From Sulfurovum sp. (GTDB taxonomy: Bacteria > Campylobacterota > Campylobacteria > Campylobacterales > Sulfurovaceae), in assembly GCA_027066595.1 (NCBI GenBank), contig JAMONG010000114.1:1-42214 (forward strand): DNA of 42,214 nucleotides, written 5' to 3'. Each line of letters begins with the position of its first letter. The stretch's first letter is position 1. The notes under the pieces were generated by a model, which was not told the origin of the DNA, did not search any database, and was given only the letters and a program-made list of their open reading frames with translations. The position numbers and the translations under genes are program-made. Shown in pieces: positions 15,027 through 24,586 of this stretch.

Positions 15027-17702
15027 TTAGTCCATTTTCACTTGTTCTTCAACATCTTTAAATGTTTCTATAACATCGCCAGCTTTTATGTCGTTAAAGT
15101 TTTCAAGCATGATACCACATTCATAACCATTCTTGACTTCTTTTGCATCCTCTGTGTGACGTTTAAGAGATGAGATGGTACTTTCATAAACAACCACACC
15201 ATCTCTGATGAGTCTTGCTTTTGAGTTCCTAGTAATACTACCATCAGAGACTTTACACCCTGCAATAGTCCCTACTTTACCAACCACAAATGTCTCACGT
15301 ACATCTGCTTGACCAGTTACTTCTTCTTTAATCACTGGACTCATCATACCACCAAGAAGTGCTTTAACTTCGTCTAATAGATCATAGATAATTGTATAGG
15401 TACGTATTTCAATACCAAGCTCTTTTGCTTTCTTCTTCACTGAACCTGTAGGACGAACATTAAACCCAAGCACTACTGAGTGCTCAGAAGCATCTGCAAG
15501 GGTAAGATCACTCTCTGTTACACCACCTACACCTTCGTGTATAATGTTAACTTTAACTTCTTCATTTCTAAGTTTTTCTAAGCTACCTTTGATAGCTTCA
15601 AGTGAACCTTGCACATCTGCCTTAATGATAATAGGAAGTGCTTTAAGCTGCCCTTCGGCAATAAGTGCTGAAAGGTCATCAAGTGTTGCTTTTGTACTTT
15701 TAGAAAGATCTTTAGCTCTCATGAACTCTGCTCTTTTTTCTGCGAGTTCACGTACTTCTTTGTCTGTATCCATTACGATAAGTTCTTCTCCTGCACCAGG
15801 TACTTCATTAAGTCCTACAATGGCAGCAGGTGTTGACGGTCCTATCTCTTTTACATTGGTACCATCATCAAGTCTTATAGCTTTAATACGTCCATATGTC
15901 TTACCAACGATGACATTGTCACCTACTCTAAGCGTACCATTTTGGATAATCACATTCGCAACTGGACCAAAACCTTTTTCTACAGAGGCTTCAACAACGA
16001 CTGCTTTTGCATCTCTAGTTGCATCTGCTTTAAGCTCCATAAGTTCTGCTTGAAGTAGAATAGTTTCAAGTAAATCGTCTATACCTTCACCCGAATGAGC
16101 TGAAACTGGTATAAACTCATACGCTCCACCCCAATCAGTTGATACCACTTCTATCTCTGAAAGTTGCGCTTTGAGGTTATCAGGATTTGCAGCTTCTTTA
16201 TCCATTTTGTTCATGGCAATAATCATCGGAACGCCAGCTGCTTTAGTATGGGCTATGGCTTCTTTAGTTTGAGGCATTACACCATCATCCGCAGCGACTA
16301 CGATAATCACAATATCTGTAGCTTGTGCACCACGTGCTCTCATGGCAGTAAATGCTTCGTGCCCTGGTGTATCTACGAAAGTAATTTTCTTACCATTTTT
16401 TTCTACTTGGTAAGCACCCACGTGCTGCGTGATACCTCCAGCTTCTTTATCTGCTACTTTTGCTTCACGTATTTTATCAAGTAATGATGTCTTACCATGA
16501 TCCACATGCCCCATGATAGTAATCACTGGTGCTCTCTCCGTGGCATTTTCATCTTCAATTGCATCATAGGCATCACTATAGTCAAGTTCATCCAAAGGAT
16601 TTACTGTTGTGACTTCCACTTCAAACTCATCTGCAAGAATTTCTATCTCATCTTTAGATAAGAAGTCATTTTTTGTTACCATCATACCAAGTGCAAAAAG
16701 TACACCTACAACTTCTCCTACTTTACGGTTTACCTGCTCAGCAAACTCGTAAACTCTTACATTTTCCGGTATCTCAATAGTCGTTACGGCTTCTGTATTT
16801 TCTTCTCTCACATATTTTTTACGTTTCCCACCACGTTTAAGCCCACGTCTTTGTTGAGGACGGAACGGTGATCTACCTCTAATCGGACCACCATTTTGAG
16901 CTTCACGTTTTTTCATCTCTTCTTTACGTTTTTGCTCTTGACGCATCATTTGTTCATAAATATTTTTATCTGAGAAGTCTAAAAGAACTACCTCTTCGCC
17001 ACCAAAACCAGAATCTATATCTCCAGACATAGAGTCATGATTAAAGATATCTATCTTTTTCCCTGTATCTCTCGCTTCTGCTATCTTCTTTGTTTTCTTT
17101 TTACCTACATAAGGCTCATAGTTTGTAGATCCAAAAGAAATTTTTGTTCCTGCTCTAACTGGGACAGGTTTTGCTTTTCTAACTATTTTAATACCACCAC
17201 GAGAAAGTACTCTTTTCTTAGGAGTATCAGAAGAAGCTTCTTTCTTAGCAAGAGGAACCTCTTCTGTTTTTTTACTGGCAATAGAAATACCTTTACGCTT
17301 TTTAATCTCTTTAGGTTCAGGTACCTTAGCAACTTCTTCTGTTACCTCTTCTTTAGTAACAGTTTCTACTATTTCTTCTGTAACTTCTTCTACTGGCTCT
17401 TCAACTTTTTCAGTATCTACAGAAGTCTCTACTGTTTCTTCTGCTGCTCTGTTATCTACTGTTTCTTCTACTGATTCTTCTTTTTTCTTGACCACAGTAA
17501 TCTTAGACTTTGTAACTGGCTTCTTAAATGCTTTAGGTAATCTACCACTTATTGCATAATCAACAAGGATACCAGCAGCATCCAAACTTATTGTACTGTT
17601 GGCTGCTTTGACATCAAAGCCTAATTCTTTTGCTTTTTCAATCAAATCGCCATTAGACAATCCTGCTTCATCTGCTATTTCTTGGATTTTAACTTTATCC
17701 AT
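15027..17702 (-). CDS. infB: Translation initiation factor IF-2
   Basis: IF-2 is the GTPase that places fMet-tRNA on the 30S subunit. The 891-residue protein has an IF2_N domain (1-55), a Glu/Val-rich low-complexity linker (about 74-130), a basic Arg/Lys-rich region (about 255-300), a second IF2_N domain (about 310-365) and the G domain. The G1 motif is GHVDHGKT (398-405), followed by DTPGHEAF and NKMD. C-terminal domains II-IV end in DVIETFKDVEEQVKMD. The Val/Glu linker is a common lineage-variable part. It sits 14 bases after ylxR. Confidence 0.98.
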   Translation of the reverse strand: MDKVKIQEIADEAGLSNGDLIEKAKELGFDVKAANSTISLDAAGILVDYAISGRLPKAFKKPVTKSKITVVKKKEESVEETVDNRAAEETVETSVDTEKVEEPVEEVTEEIVETVTKEEVTEEVAKVPEPKEIKKRKGISIASKKTEEVPLAKKEASSDTPKKRVLSRGGIKIVRKAKPVPVRAGTKISFGSTNYEPYVGKKKTKKIAEARDTGKKIDIFNHDSMSGDIDSGFGGEEVVLLDFSDKNIYEQMMRQEQKRKEEMKKREAQNGGPIRGRSPFRPQQRRGLKRGGKRKKYVREENTEAVTTIEIPENVRVYEFAEQVNRKVGEVVGVLFALGMMVTKNDFLSKDEIEILADEFEVEVTTVNPLDELDYSDAYDAIEDENATERAPVITIMGHVDHGKTSLLDKIREAKVADKEAGGITQHVGAYQVEKNGKKITFVDTPGHEAFTAMRARGAQATDIVIIVVAADDGVMPQTKEAIAHTKAAGVPMIIAMNKMDKEAANPDNLKAQLSEIEVVSTDWGGAYEFIPVSAHSGEGIDDLLETILLQAELMELKADATRDAKAVVVEASVEKGFGPVANVIIQNGTLRVGDNVIVGKTYGRIKAIRLDDGTNVKEIGPSTPAAIVGLNEVPGAGEELIVMDTDKEVRELAEKRAEFMRAKDLSKSTKATLDDLSALIAEGQLKALPIIIKADVQGSLEAIKGSLEKLRNEEVKVNIIHEGVGGVTESDLTLADASEHSVVLGFNVRPTGSVKKKAKELGIEIRTYTIIYDLLDEVKALLGGMMSPVIKEEVTGQADVRETFVVGKVGTIAGCKVSDGSITRNSKARLIRDGVVVYESTISSLKRHTEDAKEVKNGYECGIMLENFNDIKAGDVIETFKDVEEQVKMD

Positions 17703-17716
17703 TGTTCATTAACTCC

Positions 17717-17986
17717 TTAATTTTGATGCGACGTATCGCATGAGTTGGCTGGTGGAGACAACTCTGTCAATAACTTAGAAAATGTTTCAAACTCTTGTTT
17801 AAAACGTTTTGCTAAGCCTTTAACTTTTTTTTCATTTTTCACACAAGTACTACAGACATAAAAACTGCGACCTATTCCATTGAATGATAGAACACTATGA
17901 CCTAAAAGTTGTAATCGTATCAAAGTATTTTGAGGATATCGACTTCTACAAGTGACGCACATGCGTATGGGCTGTGATTTTTTCAT
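17717..17986 (-). CDS. ylxR: YlxR-family (DUF448) RNA-binding protein
   Basis: The 89-residue basic protein carries the DUF448 fingerprint: RMCVTCRSRYP near the N-terminus, then RSFYVCSTCVKN, with two CxxC pairs. In Bacillus and related bacteria this family sits next to infB/nusA and has been linked to RNA binding and to RNase P; its role here is inferred from family and position. It lies 14 bases before infB and about 35 bases after thrB on the same strand. nusA, the usual neighbour, is not in this cluster. Confidence 0.85.
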   Translation of the reverse strand: MKKSQPIRMCVTCRSRYPQNTLIRLQLLGHSVLSFNGIGRSFYVCSTCVKNEKKVKGLAKRFKQEFETFSKLLTELSPPANSCDTSHQN

Positions 17987-18021
17987 GCGTATTATACCTA
18001 AAAAGAGATTAAGCTTATCGC

Positions 18022-18903
18022 TTAGTTTTTGGTGAGAACACCATTATTATCTAAAGCCAGTGTAAATACACGAAATTGTGGGAACCGTGACTGTAAGATT
18101 TTTGCAATTTTATCTGCATCTTTATCATAACAAAGATTGAAAAATGTAGAACCTGACCCCGAGAGTGTAGACATCAATGCACCATGTTTAAGTGCTAATT
18201 TTTGCACATCAAAAAGTTCTGGAATCATCTTCATACGTCTTGCTTGATGTAACTTGTCTTTAGACGCAATACGTAATAAATCCCAAGACTCAGACATAAA
18301 TAATGCCGTCATATATGAAGACCTAGAAAGAGAATATATTGTCTCTTCTTTTCTATACATTTTTGGTAAAATAGTCCGTGACCTTGCTGTAGAAATAGTA
18401 CGATTAGGTACAACAACCACTGCTCTTAAGTAGTCAGGGAGACGTCTTTTTTTACTATAAACCCTGTCTCCTTCTACACAAGATACATTAAAACCACCCA
18501 TTACTGCAGATGTAATATTATCAGGATGATGTTCATAACGTAAAGCTTGATTTAAAATTTCTCTTTTATTATATTTTTTATCTGCCATTGTGTATGCAGC
18601 ACTTAGTGCTGCAACTATCACGGCAGATGAAGACCCTAAACCTCTAGAAATAGGTATACGGTTATGAAATTCAAATCTAAAATTATCATCTCTATTTGTC
18701 AGTCGTTTATAATTTTCATTATAAATACTTAAAAAAAGAGAATTCTTTTTAATTTTTGGATTTTCGCTTCCTTCTCCTTGTGTTGACAAACTTAAAAACT
18801 TTGAAGGAGTAATAATCACTTCATTTCTTAAATCTACTGCAAGCCCTAAGGTATCAAAACCTGGACCTAGGTTTGCAGATGTGGCAGGTACGCTTACAAA
18901 CAT
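18022..18903 (-). CDS. thrB: Homoserine kinase
   Basis: ThrB phosphorylates homoserine in threonine synthesis. It is a GHMP kinase: the substrate-side motif PATSANLGPGFDTLG is at residues 6-20 and the ATP-binding RGLGSSSAVIVAALSA motif is in the first third. The C-terminal LSGSGSTFF segment is also typical. The longest frame begins at 19005 inside tsaB, but the ATG at 18903 (MFVSVPATSAN) matches the family N-terminus and has a purine-rich site upstream, giving 293 residues. It is embedded between tsaB and ylxR in the lpxC-to-rimP gene string. Confidence 0.94.
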   Translation of the reverse strand: MFVSVPATSANLGPGFDTLGLAVDLRNEVIITPSKFLSLSTQGEGSENPKIKKNSLFLSIYNENYKRLTNRDDNFRFEFHNRIPISRGLGSSSAVIVAALSAAYTMADKKYNKREILNQALRYEHHPDNITSAVMGGFNVSCVEGDRVYSKKRRLPDYLRAVVVVPNRTISTARSRTILPKMYRKEETIYSLSRSSYMTALFMSESWDLLRIASKDKLHQARRMKMIPELFDVQKLALKHGALMSTLSGSGSTFFNLCYDKDADKIAKILQSRFPQFRVFTLALDNNGVLTKN

Positions 18904-18919
18904 TAAATGACTTCTTCCC

Positions 18920-19387
18920 TTAAACAGCAGGCAGTATATACTCAGGTGTTGATTCTTCATCGATTTTAAGATCATGAATACTTTGAGGTAATACAAAATT
19001 TGCATTTACTGTGTGTTCAAATTTTTTTGTCATTATAGTCTCTTTTTCCTTGATAAAATAAAGATTGCCTATTGCTTTAATTGGTTCTGCTCCATTCAGC
19101 ATAAAGCCACTACAACCAAAGCATGGTATTGCACGTACAATTTCAAGTGTTTTAAGCATAATATATGTTAATTTTATTGCCATGTAGGAACCTGGTCCTC
19201 TAGTGTAAATGATACGTGATATGTCATAAACATTAATATATTCCATTAGTATAGGCAAAAGAATCTCAGAGGTTTTTTTTTCACTAAACTTGCTATCTAT
19301 AAGTTCGTTATCTTTATAAAGACCAATAAGTAAGGGTGATGCTATTGAAATAATTAGAAGTGTATATTTATGCGAAAGATTTTGCAA
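18920..19387 (-). CDS. tsaB: tRNA t6A synthesis protein TsaB (short, divergent)
   Basis: TsaB is the non-catalytic partner of TsaD/TsaE in making N6-threonylcarbamoyl-adenosine in ANN-reading tRNAs. The 155-residue product is shorter than the roughly 220-230 of E. coli. It keeps the conserved YTRGPGSYMAIKLTYIMLKTL stretch (family pattern GPGSFTGLRIG) and an N-terminal actin-like strand pattern. The nucleotide-loop residues are poorly conserved (ISIASP instead of DTS), as often in Campylobacterota. The only plausible start is TTG at 19387, which overlaps lpxC by 20 bases, so translation is probably coupled. Confidence 0.78.
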   Translation of the reverse strand: MQNLSHKYTLLIISIASPLLIGLYKDNELIDSKFSEKKTSEILLPILMEYINVYDISRIIYTRGPGSYMAIKLTYIMLKTLEIVRAIPCFGCSGFMLNGAEPIKAIGNLYFIKEKETIMTKKFEHTVNANFVLPQSIHDLKIDEESTPEYILPAV

Positions 19388-20255
19388 ATTCTCTACTTTG
19401 TAAGGTCTCTACAGCTACAAGTTCATAATTCTTACTATCTGAGAGTAATTTTCTTGTTAACTCATAATTTAAATGATGACTCCCTGCAAAAGATTCATAC
19501 TTAGCTAAAATATTGTATCCACTTACGATCATATCTCCCATGGCATCGAGTATTTTATGTCTTGCAAATTCATTTTCAAAACGTAGGCCTTCGGGATTTA
19601 AAACTTTATGATTATCTAAACCTATCGCATTCTGTAAAGAAGCCCCTAAAGCTAAGTTTTGACTCTGTAAATATTGGATATCTTTTGCAAAACCAAAAGT
19701 TCTTGCTCTTGCAATTTCTTCAATAAAGTTATGTGTAGAAAATTCAAATTTTTCACGCTGTTCACCAATTACAGGATGATCAAATTTAATTTTAAAATCA
19801 AAACTTGCTTTGTCTGAAGGCAATAATTTTACATACTTTTCACCATCATATACTGCTACTTCTTTTTTTACACGTAAAATCTTTTTAGGTGCATCTAATT
19901 CTACAATACCTGCTTCATCTAACAAAAGACAAAATGAAATAGCAGAACCATCCATGATTGGCATTTCATTACCATCTACAATGACACGCATATTGTCTAT
20001 ACCATAAGCATATACAGCAGAGAGAAAATGCTCTATAGTGGAAATACTACCCTTTTCGTTGTCTCCTATGACTGTAGCCATACGTGTATCTACCACGGAA
20101 GAGGGAGAAAGTGGGATATTTAGTGCTATATCCTTACGATAAAACACTATACCCGCATCTATATCAAGAGGTTCAAGACGAAGTTTAATGGGCTCGCCTT
20201 TATGTAGACCTATACCCACAACTTCAACAGGTTTTTGAATGGTTCTTTGCTGCAA
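19368..20255 (-). CDS. lpxC: UDP-3-O-acyl-N-acetylglucosamine deacetylase LpxC
   Basis: LpxC is the zinc deacetylase that commits UDP-3-O-acyl-GlcNAc to lipid A synthesis. The 295-residue protein shows all expected zinc and catalytic residues: H76 in IEHFLSA, H233 and D237 in RHKILDAMGD, and a histidine at about 260. The N-terminal VGIGLHKGE motif is also present. The start is TTG at 20255, strongly supported by AAAGGAGG at 20262-20269, seven bases upstream. It leads the operon running through tsaB, thrB, ylxR, infB, rbfA and rimP, with a promoter at 20310-20338. Confidence 0.97.
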   Translation of the reverse strand: MQQRTIQKPVEVVGIGLHKGEPIKLRLEPLDIDAGIVFYRKDIALNIPLSPSSVVDTRMATVIGDNEKGSISTIEHFLSAVYAYGIDNMRVIVDGNEMPIMDGSAISFCLLLDEAGIVELDAPKKILRVKKEVAVYDGEKYVKLLPSDKASFDFKIKFDHPVIGEQREKFEFSTHNFIEEIARARTFGFAKDIQYLQSQNLALGASLQNAIGLDNHKVLNPEGLRFENEFARHKILDAMGDMIVSGYNILAKYESFAGSHHLNYELTRKLLSDSKNYELVAVETLQSREFAKSFA

Positions 20256-20293
20256 TGTCTGCCTCCTTTCTCAATGTACTTTCTTCACTAGAA

Positions 20294-20315
20294 TATAATA
20301 TTTTTAAATATTATA
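20294..20315. repeat. Perfect AT palindrome over the lpxC -10 box
   Basis: TATAATATTT and AAATATTATA form a 10-bp inverted repeat with a 2-base centre. It contains a TATAAT on both strands, and the minus-strand copy is the likely lpxC -10 box. It could be an operator, or simply AT-rich DNA. Confidence 0.4.
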
Positions 20316-20338
20316 ACTAAATTTTTTAATTATTGCAA
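20310..20338 (-). promoter_or_regulatory. Promoter of the lpxC operon
   Basis: On the minus strand TTGCAA (20338-20333), a 17-base spacer and TATAAT (20315-20310) form a good sigma-70 promoter. It gives a leader of about 45 bases before the lpxC TTG start. Confidence 0.6.
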
Positions 20339-20381
20339 TATAGCATAACTCTGTGTATTATTTGTGAACATTAAAAAAAGA

Positions 20382-21764
20382 TTATTTTGCAGAAATTATT
20401 TTATCTGCAACCTTAAAGATATCATCTATATTTGTTTTTATCCATCCAGCATCAAACCACTCAACTGGTCTTACTGCAATACCTTGCACAAGTACTCCAA
20501 AATGTAAATGATCACCCAATGCTAAACCTGATACGCCCGTTTTGGCTATTACTTGTCCTGCTTTCACTTCATCCCCCTCTTTGACTAGTAATTGCGAACA
20601 ATGACCATAAAGTGAATAAAGCCCTAAACCATGATCAATCATTGGCATGTTCCCATAAATACCATTTTCATTTGCATACACTACTGTACCTGAGTTAGAT
20701 GTTTTTACCGCTGCCATTTTGGTACTGGCTAGATCATAGCCTACATGGTATGACTGTGATACTTCATTCTTTTTTGTCTTATAATAGTAATGTCTCTTAT
20801 CTCCAAAACTAGCGACTTTTGCCCCATTTCTTAGTGGATAAAATTTCTTTACTTTCCATCCAGTCAGTAGTTCTGTCGAAATACTTTTACTTAAATTATA
20901 TATATTTTCTTCGTTTTTTAAACGCATACTTTCATTAATAGCTCTTAATTTTTCTAACTTGTCATCAATAGAAGAAAACTCAGGATCACTGGATGCTAAA
21001 TCACTAATTTTGCCATCTATAAATTTGTCTTTTGCCTTAATCCATGATACTTTATATTTTTTATTTTTTACATAAAAAGGTATATCTGAAACACGCTTAT
21101 TTTTTGCCTTATCTATTGCAATAATTTTTGCAGAAAAACTTGTTTCAGTAAATGGCCAGGCAATGAGTGCAGCATAATAACCTTCTTTTTTGTAAGGCTG
21201 AGCTTGAAACTTCTTCCCTGTTGCTTCTATATAAAGTTGATCTAAATTTGCATCATTCGCCTGAAAAACAACCAATGCCGCTCCACCTTGTGTAATACTA
21301 TAAGAATTTGCTAAAACACTAACATTAGGGCGTTTATGGTCTACTGTTACTTGTATTGTTTTGACCGTTTTATTACCCTGAAAAAAATTCCATAGACTCT
21401 TATCTGTTACTGAAACTTGTAGTTGTAACTGTGTGGCTTTAGTGTTAAGTACATCACTCTTAGGGTACTTTAGTAAATATGTTTGTTCTTGTGTCTGCAC
21501 ATCAAGGTTTCCCTCTCCAACCGTTACACTCTTTGTACCATCACTTAAAACAAATTCATAATGGTTTAAAGCTCTATTGTCACTTATTTTTATTGGCAAA
21601 GGATCTTTTCTATTCCAAAATATATTTCTCTCATTTTGAATTACAGGAACTTCTCTCTCAAATTCTGGAACTGTATAAATATATACTGCACCTGCAATAA
21701 GTCCAACCAAAACCAATAACCCAATTATTTTACTTCCGCTTTTTTTCTTTCGTCTATTTCTCAT
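20382..21764 (-). CDS. Membrane-anchored M23 peptidoglycan endopeptidase
   Basis: The 460-residue protein starts with a basic cytoplasmic tip and a single membrane helix (about 13-32), so the rest is periplasmic. The C-terminal M23/LytM domain keeps the zinc and catalytic residues: HVGYD (H340, D344), the YGHC histidine near 387 and HLHF (H419, H421). This predicts cleavage of peptide cross-links in peptidoglycan. The middle region (about 40-300) looks like beta-sandwich repeats and I do not recognise it. It overlaps the end of nrnA by 11 bases in the nadA-nadC-nrnA-M23 string. Cell-shape peptidases of Helicobacter and Campylobacter are possible relatives. Confidence 0.88.
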   Translation of the reverse strand: MRNRRKKKSGSKIIGLLVLVGLIAGAVYIYTVPEFEREVPVIQNERNIFWNRKDPLPIKISDNRALNHYEFVLSDGTKSVTVGEGNLDVQTQEQTYLLKYPKSDVLNTKATQLQLQVSVTDKSLWNFFQGNKTVKTIQVTVDHKRPNVSVLANSYSITQGGAALVVFQANDANLDQLYIEATGKKFQAQPYKKEGYYAALIAWPFTETSFSAKIIAIDKAKNKRVSDIPFYVKNKKYKVSWIKAKDKFIDGKISDLASSDPEFSSIDDKLEKLRAINESMRLKNEENIYNLSKSISTELLTGWKVKKFYPLRNGAKVASFGDKRHYYYKTKKNEVSQSYHVGYDLASTKMAAVKTSNSGTVVYANENGIYGNMPMIDHGLGLYSLYGHCSQLLVKEGDEVKAGQVIAKTGVSGLALGDHLHFGVLVQGIAVRPVEWFDAGWIKTNIDDIFKVADKIISAK

Positions 21765-22734
21765 CTAATAATCCTAGTTCTCTTATCTTTTCTAATACTT
21801 TATTGACACATTCTTGTAAAGCATTTTTACCTACTTCATTCTCAAAAGTAAACCCTGCTGCTACCTTATGCCCCCCACCACCAAAAGCCATAGCTACTTT
21901 TGAAATATCTAGATTTTTACCTCTTAAAGAAATACGAATACCCTCTTTTACTTCCATAGCAAAAAGTGCAATGTTTACGGTGCTAAGAGACTTCGCATAA
22001 TCTACTATACCCTCCATATCAGGTACCGTAGCCCCCGTAGCAGCTATTTCTTCTTTTGACACCATTAAGGTTGCTACCTGTGCCTCCTGTGTAAGTGTCA
22101 ATGAAGCCAACGCTTTTTCTAAAATACGAAATGAACTTAAAGGTCTTCTTTGCGTAAGGTTACAAGAGATGATATCGGGCTTTGCTCCCAGACTAACTAA
22201 CTTTTGAGCTACAGAAAAGACCTTTGCATTTACCGAAGATGTTGTAAAGTATCTTGTATCAGATAACAATGCCGTATAAAAACATGTAGCCGTTGCAGCA
22301 TTAATGGTGTATAATTCTTGAAACAACTCAAATGCCACTTGTGAAGAAGAAGCATACTGAGGTAAAATAGCATTAATCGTTCCATAATTTGTATTACTTT
22401 GATGGTGATCTATATTGATTATTTCTCTAGATTCAAGATGAAATCCTAATCTATCTATAGAGCCACAATCACATGAGATAACCAAACTATCACTATAGTC
22501 CATCTTATGTTTTATTTTTTTAAAATTTGGGAGAAAATCAAGATGTATAGGTAATGCCGTTGAGGCATTCACTATTTCAACTTTTTTATCTTTATTTTTT
22601 TCGAACAATGCAAATATTCCTAAAGCTGTACCCAATGCATCTGCATCAGGATTAAGGTGAGAAAGAATAGTAATGGCTTTATACTCATCTATTTTTTTCA
22701 TTACTGCTTCATAAGGAAGTTCTTCATTTATCAT
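21754..22734 (-). CDS. nrnA: DHH-DHHA1 phosphoesterase, NrnA-like
   Basis: NrnA-type enzymes degrade short oligoribonucleotides and dephosphorylate pAp. The protein has the DHH-domain metal ligands: SHLNPDADALG (H26, D30, D32), SCDCGSIDRLG and NIDHHQSN. The C-terminal DHHA1 motif is GGGGHKVAAG. Length (326 residues) is normal. The longest frame begins at a GTG (22740), but AAAGG touches that codon and is properly spaced for the ATG at 22734, so I use the latter. It follows nadC by 2 bases. A related cyclic-dinucleotide phosphodiesterase activity cannot be excluded, but no signalling domain is present. Confidence 0.88.
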   Translation of the reverse strand: MINEELPYEAVMKKIDEYKAITILSHLNPDADALGTALGIFALFEKNKDKKVEIVNASTALPIHLDFLPNFKKIKHKMDYSDSLVISCDCGSIDRLGFHLESREIINIDHHQSNTNYGTINAILPQYASSSQVAFELFQELYTINAATATCFYTALLSDTRYFTTSSVNAKVFSVAQKLVSLGAKPDIISCNLTQRRPLSSFRILEKALASLTLTQEAQVATLMVSKEEIAATGATVPDMEGIVDYAKSLSTVNIALFAMEVKEGIRISLRGKNLDISKVAMAFGGGGHKVAAGFTFENEVGKNALQECVNKVLEKIRELGLLDEK

Positions 22735-22736
22735 CT

Positions 22737-23579
22737 TCACCTTTCACTAATATTATTTTTACTTTCCACTTTCATCGAAAGGTCAATCCAATTTGCCTGA
22801 TGTATTATAGATCCTGAACTGATAGCATCTACACCTGTTTGAGCTATTTGTACTATAGTATCTAAAGTCACATTACCACTAGCTTCAAGTAAAATATGTG
22901 GGTAATTTTTATTTCTGTACATAACAACTTTTTTGGTTTCTTCAAGCGTCATATTGTCACACATCACAATGTCGGCTCCTGCTTTCATTGCTTTTTTTAC
23001 CATTTCTAAGCTTTCACATTCTATTTCTACTTTTGATGTAAAAGGAATTTTTTGGCGTACTTCTGTCATAAATGCATCTAACTCATCAATAGTCTGCAAA
23101 TGTGTGTCCTTGAGCATCAAACAGTCATCAAGCCCCATACGATGGTTAATACCTCCGCCACAACGCACTGCATATTTTTCAAAAGCACGTAGTAATGGTC
23201 TTGTTTTTCTAGTGTCAAGTAGCTTCACTCCTGTATCTGCTATAGCAGTTACATACTGTGCTGTAAGTGTTGCTATGGAAGAAGCATGGAGAACCATGTC
23301 TAATATAGAACGTTCTAAAGAGAGTATGGTCTTAGAATCCCCAGCAATAAAAAGAAGTTTTTCACCCTTAGCAAAAAACTCTCCATCATTGACTTTCCAC
23401 TCTACCTCTAAGTCATACATCTTTGCAAATGTCTGCACATACTCCTGCCCCGAAAACACTCCATCACTCTTAGCAAGAATATATGCTCTTATGGGTTTAG
23501 AGGTACTAATCCGAGCAAATAAATCCCCTCGTCCAACATCTTCTGCCACTAAGGCTTTTAAAAATTGTTCTTTTAACAT
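22737..23579 (-). CDS. nadC: Quinolinate phosphoribosyltransferase
   Basis: NadC converts quinolinate and PRPP to nicotinate mononucleotide in NAD synthesis. The 280-residue protein has the active-site DTRKTRPLLR motif (from residue 122), CGGGINHRMGLDD, LKDTH, the EIECESL strand, LEASGNV and SSGSIIH, in the expected order. Its ATG shares the last base of the nadA stop (TAATG), so the two genes are translationally coupled. Together nadA-nadC give the pathway from iminoaspartate to NaMN; nadB is not in this window. Confidence 0.97.
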   Translation of the reverse strand: MLKEQFLKALVAEDVGRGDLFARISTSKPIRAYILAKSDGVFSGQEYVQTFAKMYDLEVEWKVNDGEFFAKGEKLLFIAGDSKTILSLERSILDMVLHASSIATLTAQYVTAIADTGVKLLDTRKTRPLLRAFEKYAVRCGGGINHRMGLDDCLMLKDTHLQTIDELDAFMTEVRQKIPFTSKVEIECESLEMVKKAMKAGADIVMCDNMTLEETKKVVMYRNKNYPHILLEASGNVTLDTIVQIAQTGVDAISSGSIIHQANWIDLSMKVESKNNISER

Positions 23580-24586
23580 TATTTCAACGCCAACATACGC
23601 TCTAATGCCATATTGGCATATTTTCTGATCTCAGGGTCAACAACAATCTCATTGATAGGTTTTTCATCTTCTATGGACTTTAGTGTATTATACAAGTCTT
23701 CTAAAGTTGTCTCATTCATCGTAGGACACTCTGGTTTGGTAGAGGAAAGTACATAGGTGTTACCTTTTCTCATACGATTTACTAGGTTATACTCTGTTCC
23801 TATGGCTACTTTTTGCTCTGGATCCAAGTCATTTACATATTTAATAAGCTGTGAGGTAGATCCAGAAAAATCTGCAGCAGCTACTACAGAGGGGTCACAT
23901 TCTGGGTGTACTGCTATCTTGATATTTGGAAATTTTTTACGATAAAACTCTATATCATCTACAGTAAAGAGCTGGTGCACCGAACAAAAGCCATTAAAAC
24001 AAATAATATCTGCAACTTTAGGATCACATTCTTTTCCATCTACTTCTACACCAATGACACAAGACTTTAAACCCATTTTTATGGCAAAGTTTTGCCCTAG
24101 ACATCTGTCTGGCACAAAGAGTATCTTTTTACCAGTTTCTAGCCCTTTTTCTATAATTTTGAAAGCATTAGAAGAAGTACAGACGAACCCACCCATCTCT
24201 CCAACTTTTGCTTTAACCGAAGCATCAGAGTTGATATAGGTTATGGGTAAGATATCTTCTCTAGCTATACCACGCTCTTCCATATACTGCACAGACTCTT
24301 CAAAATACAAGCCATCCATCATTCGTGCCATAGCACAACAGGCTATTTTAGGCATAAGTACACGTTTGTCTGGGTCTAGTATTTTAACAGACTGCCCCAT
24401 GAACCCAACGCCACAAAAGACAACCCACTCTTTACCATCACTCTGACATCTACGAGCCAGTTCTAAACTGTCACCTACAATGTCTGCCATTTCAAAAACT
24501 TCGTCCCGTTGATAATAGTGAGCGACTACAGTGACATCTAAATCTTTTTTAAGTCTATTTATCTCTTTTTTATAATCGATATTCAT
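23579..24586 (-). CDS. nadA: Quinolinate synthase
   Basis: NadA condenses iminoaspartate with dihydroxyacetone phosphate to quinolinate using a [4Fe-4S] cluster. The 335-residue product begins with DVTVVAHYYQRDEV, then ADIVGDSLEL, FCGVGFMGQSVKILDPDK, the CCAMA cysteines, the VCTSSNA stretch with its cysteine, WHP-like VHPECDP, and STKPECPTM with the third cluster cysteine. It leads the nadA-nadC-nrnA-M23 operon, transcribed divergently from plsY. A good AGAAGGA precedes the ATG. Confidence 0.97.
   Translation of the reverse strand: MNIDYKKEINRLKKDLDVTVVAHYYQRDEVFEMADIVGDSLELARRCQSDGKEWVVFCGVGFMGQSVKILDPDKRVLMPKIACCAMARMMDGLYFEESVQYMEERGIAREDILPITYINSDASVKAKVGEMGGFVCTSSNAFKIIEKGLETGKKILFVPDRCLGQNFAIKMGLKSCVIGVEVDGKECDPKVADIICFNGFCSVHQLFTVDDIEFYRKKFPNIKIAVHPECDPSVVAAADFSGSTSQLIKYVNDLDPEQKVAIGTEYNLVNRMRKGNTYVLSSTKPECPTMNETTLEDLYNTLKSIEDEKPINEIVVDPEIRKYANMALERMLALK

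Noticed and set aside
17037..17474. 145-residue plus-strand frame opposite infB
   Set aside because: Composition (Phe/Tyr/Cys/Arg) mirrors the Glu/Val/Lys linker of IF-2; no start signal is seen.
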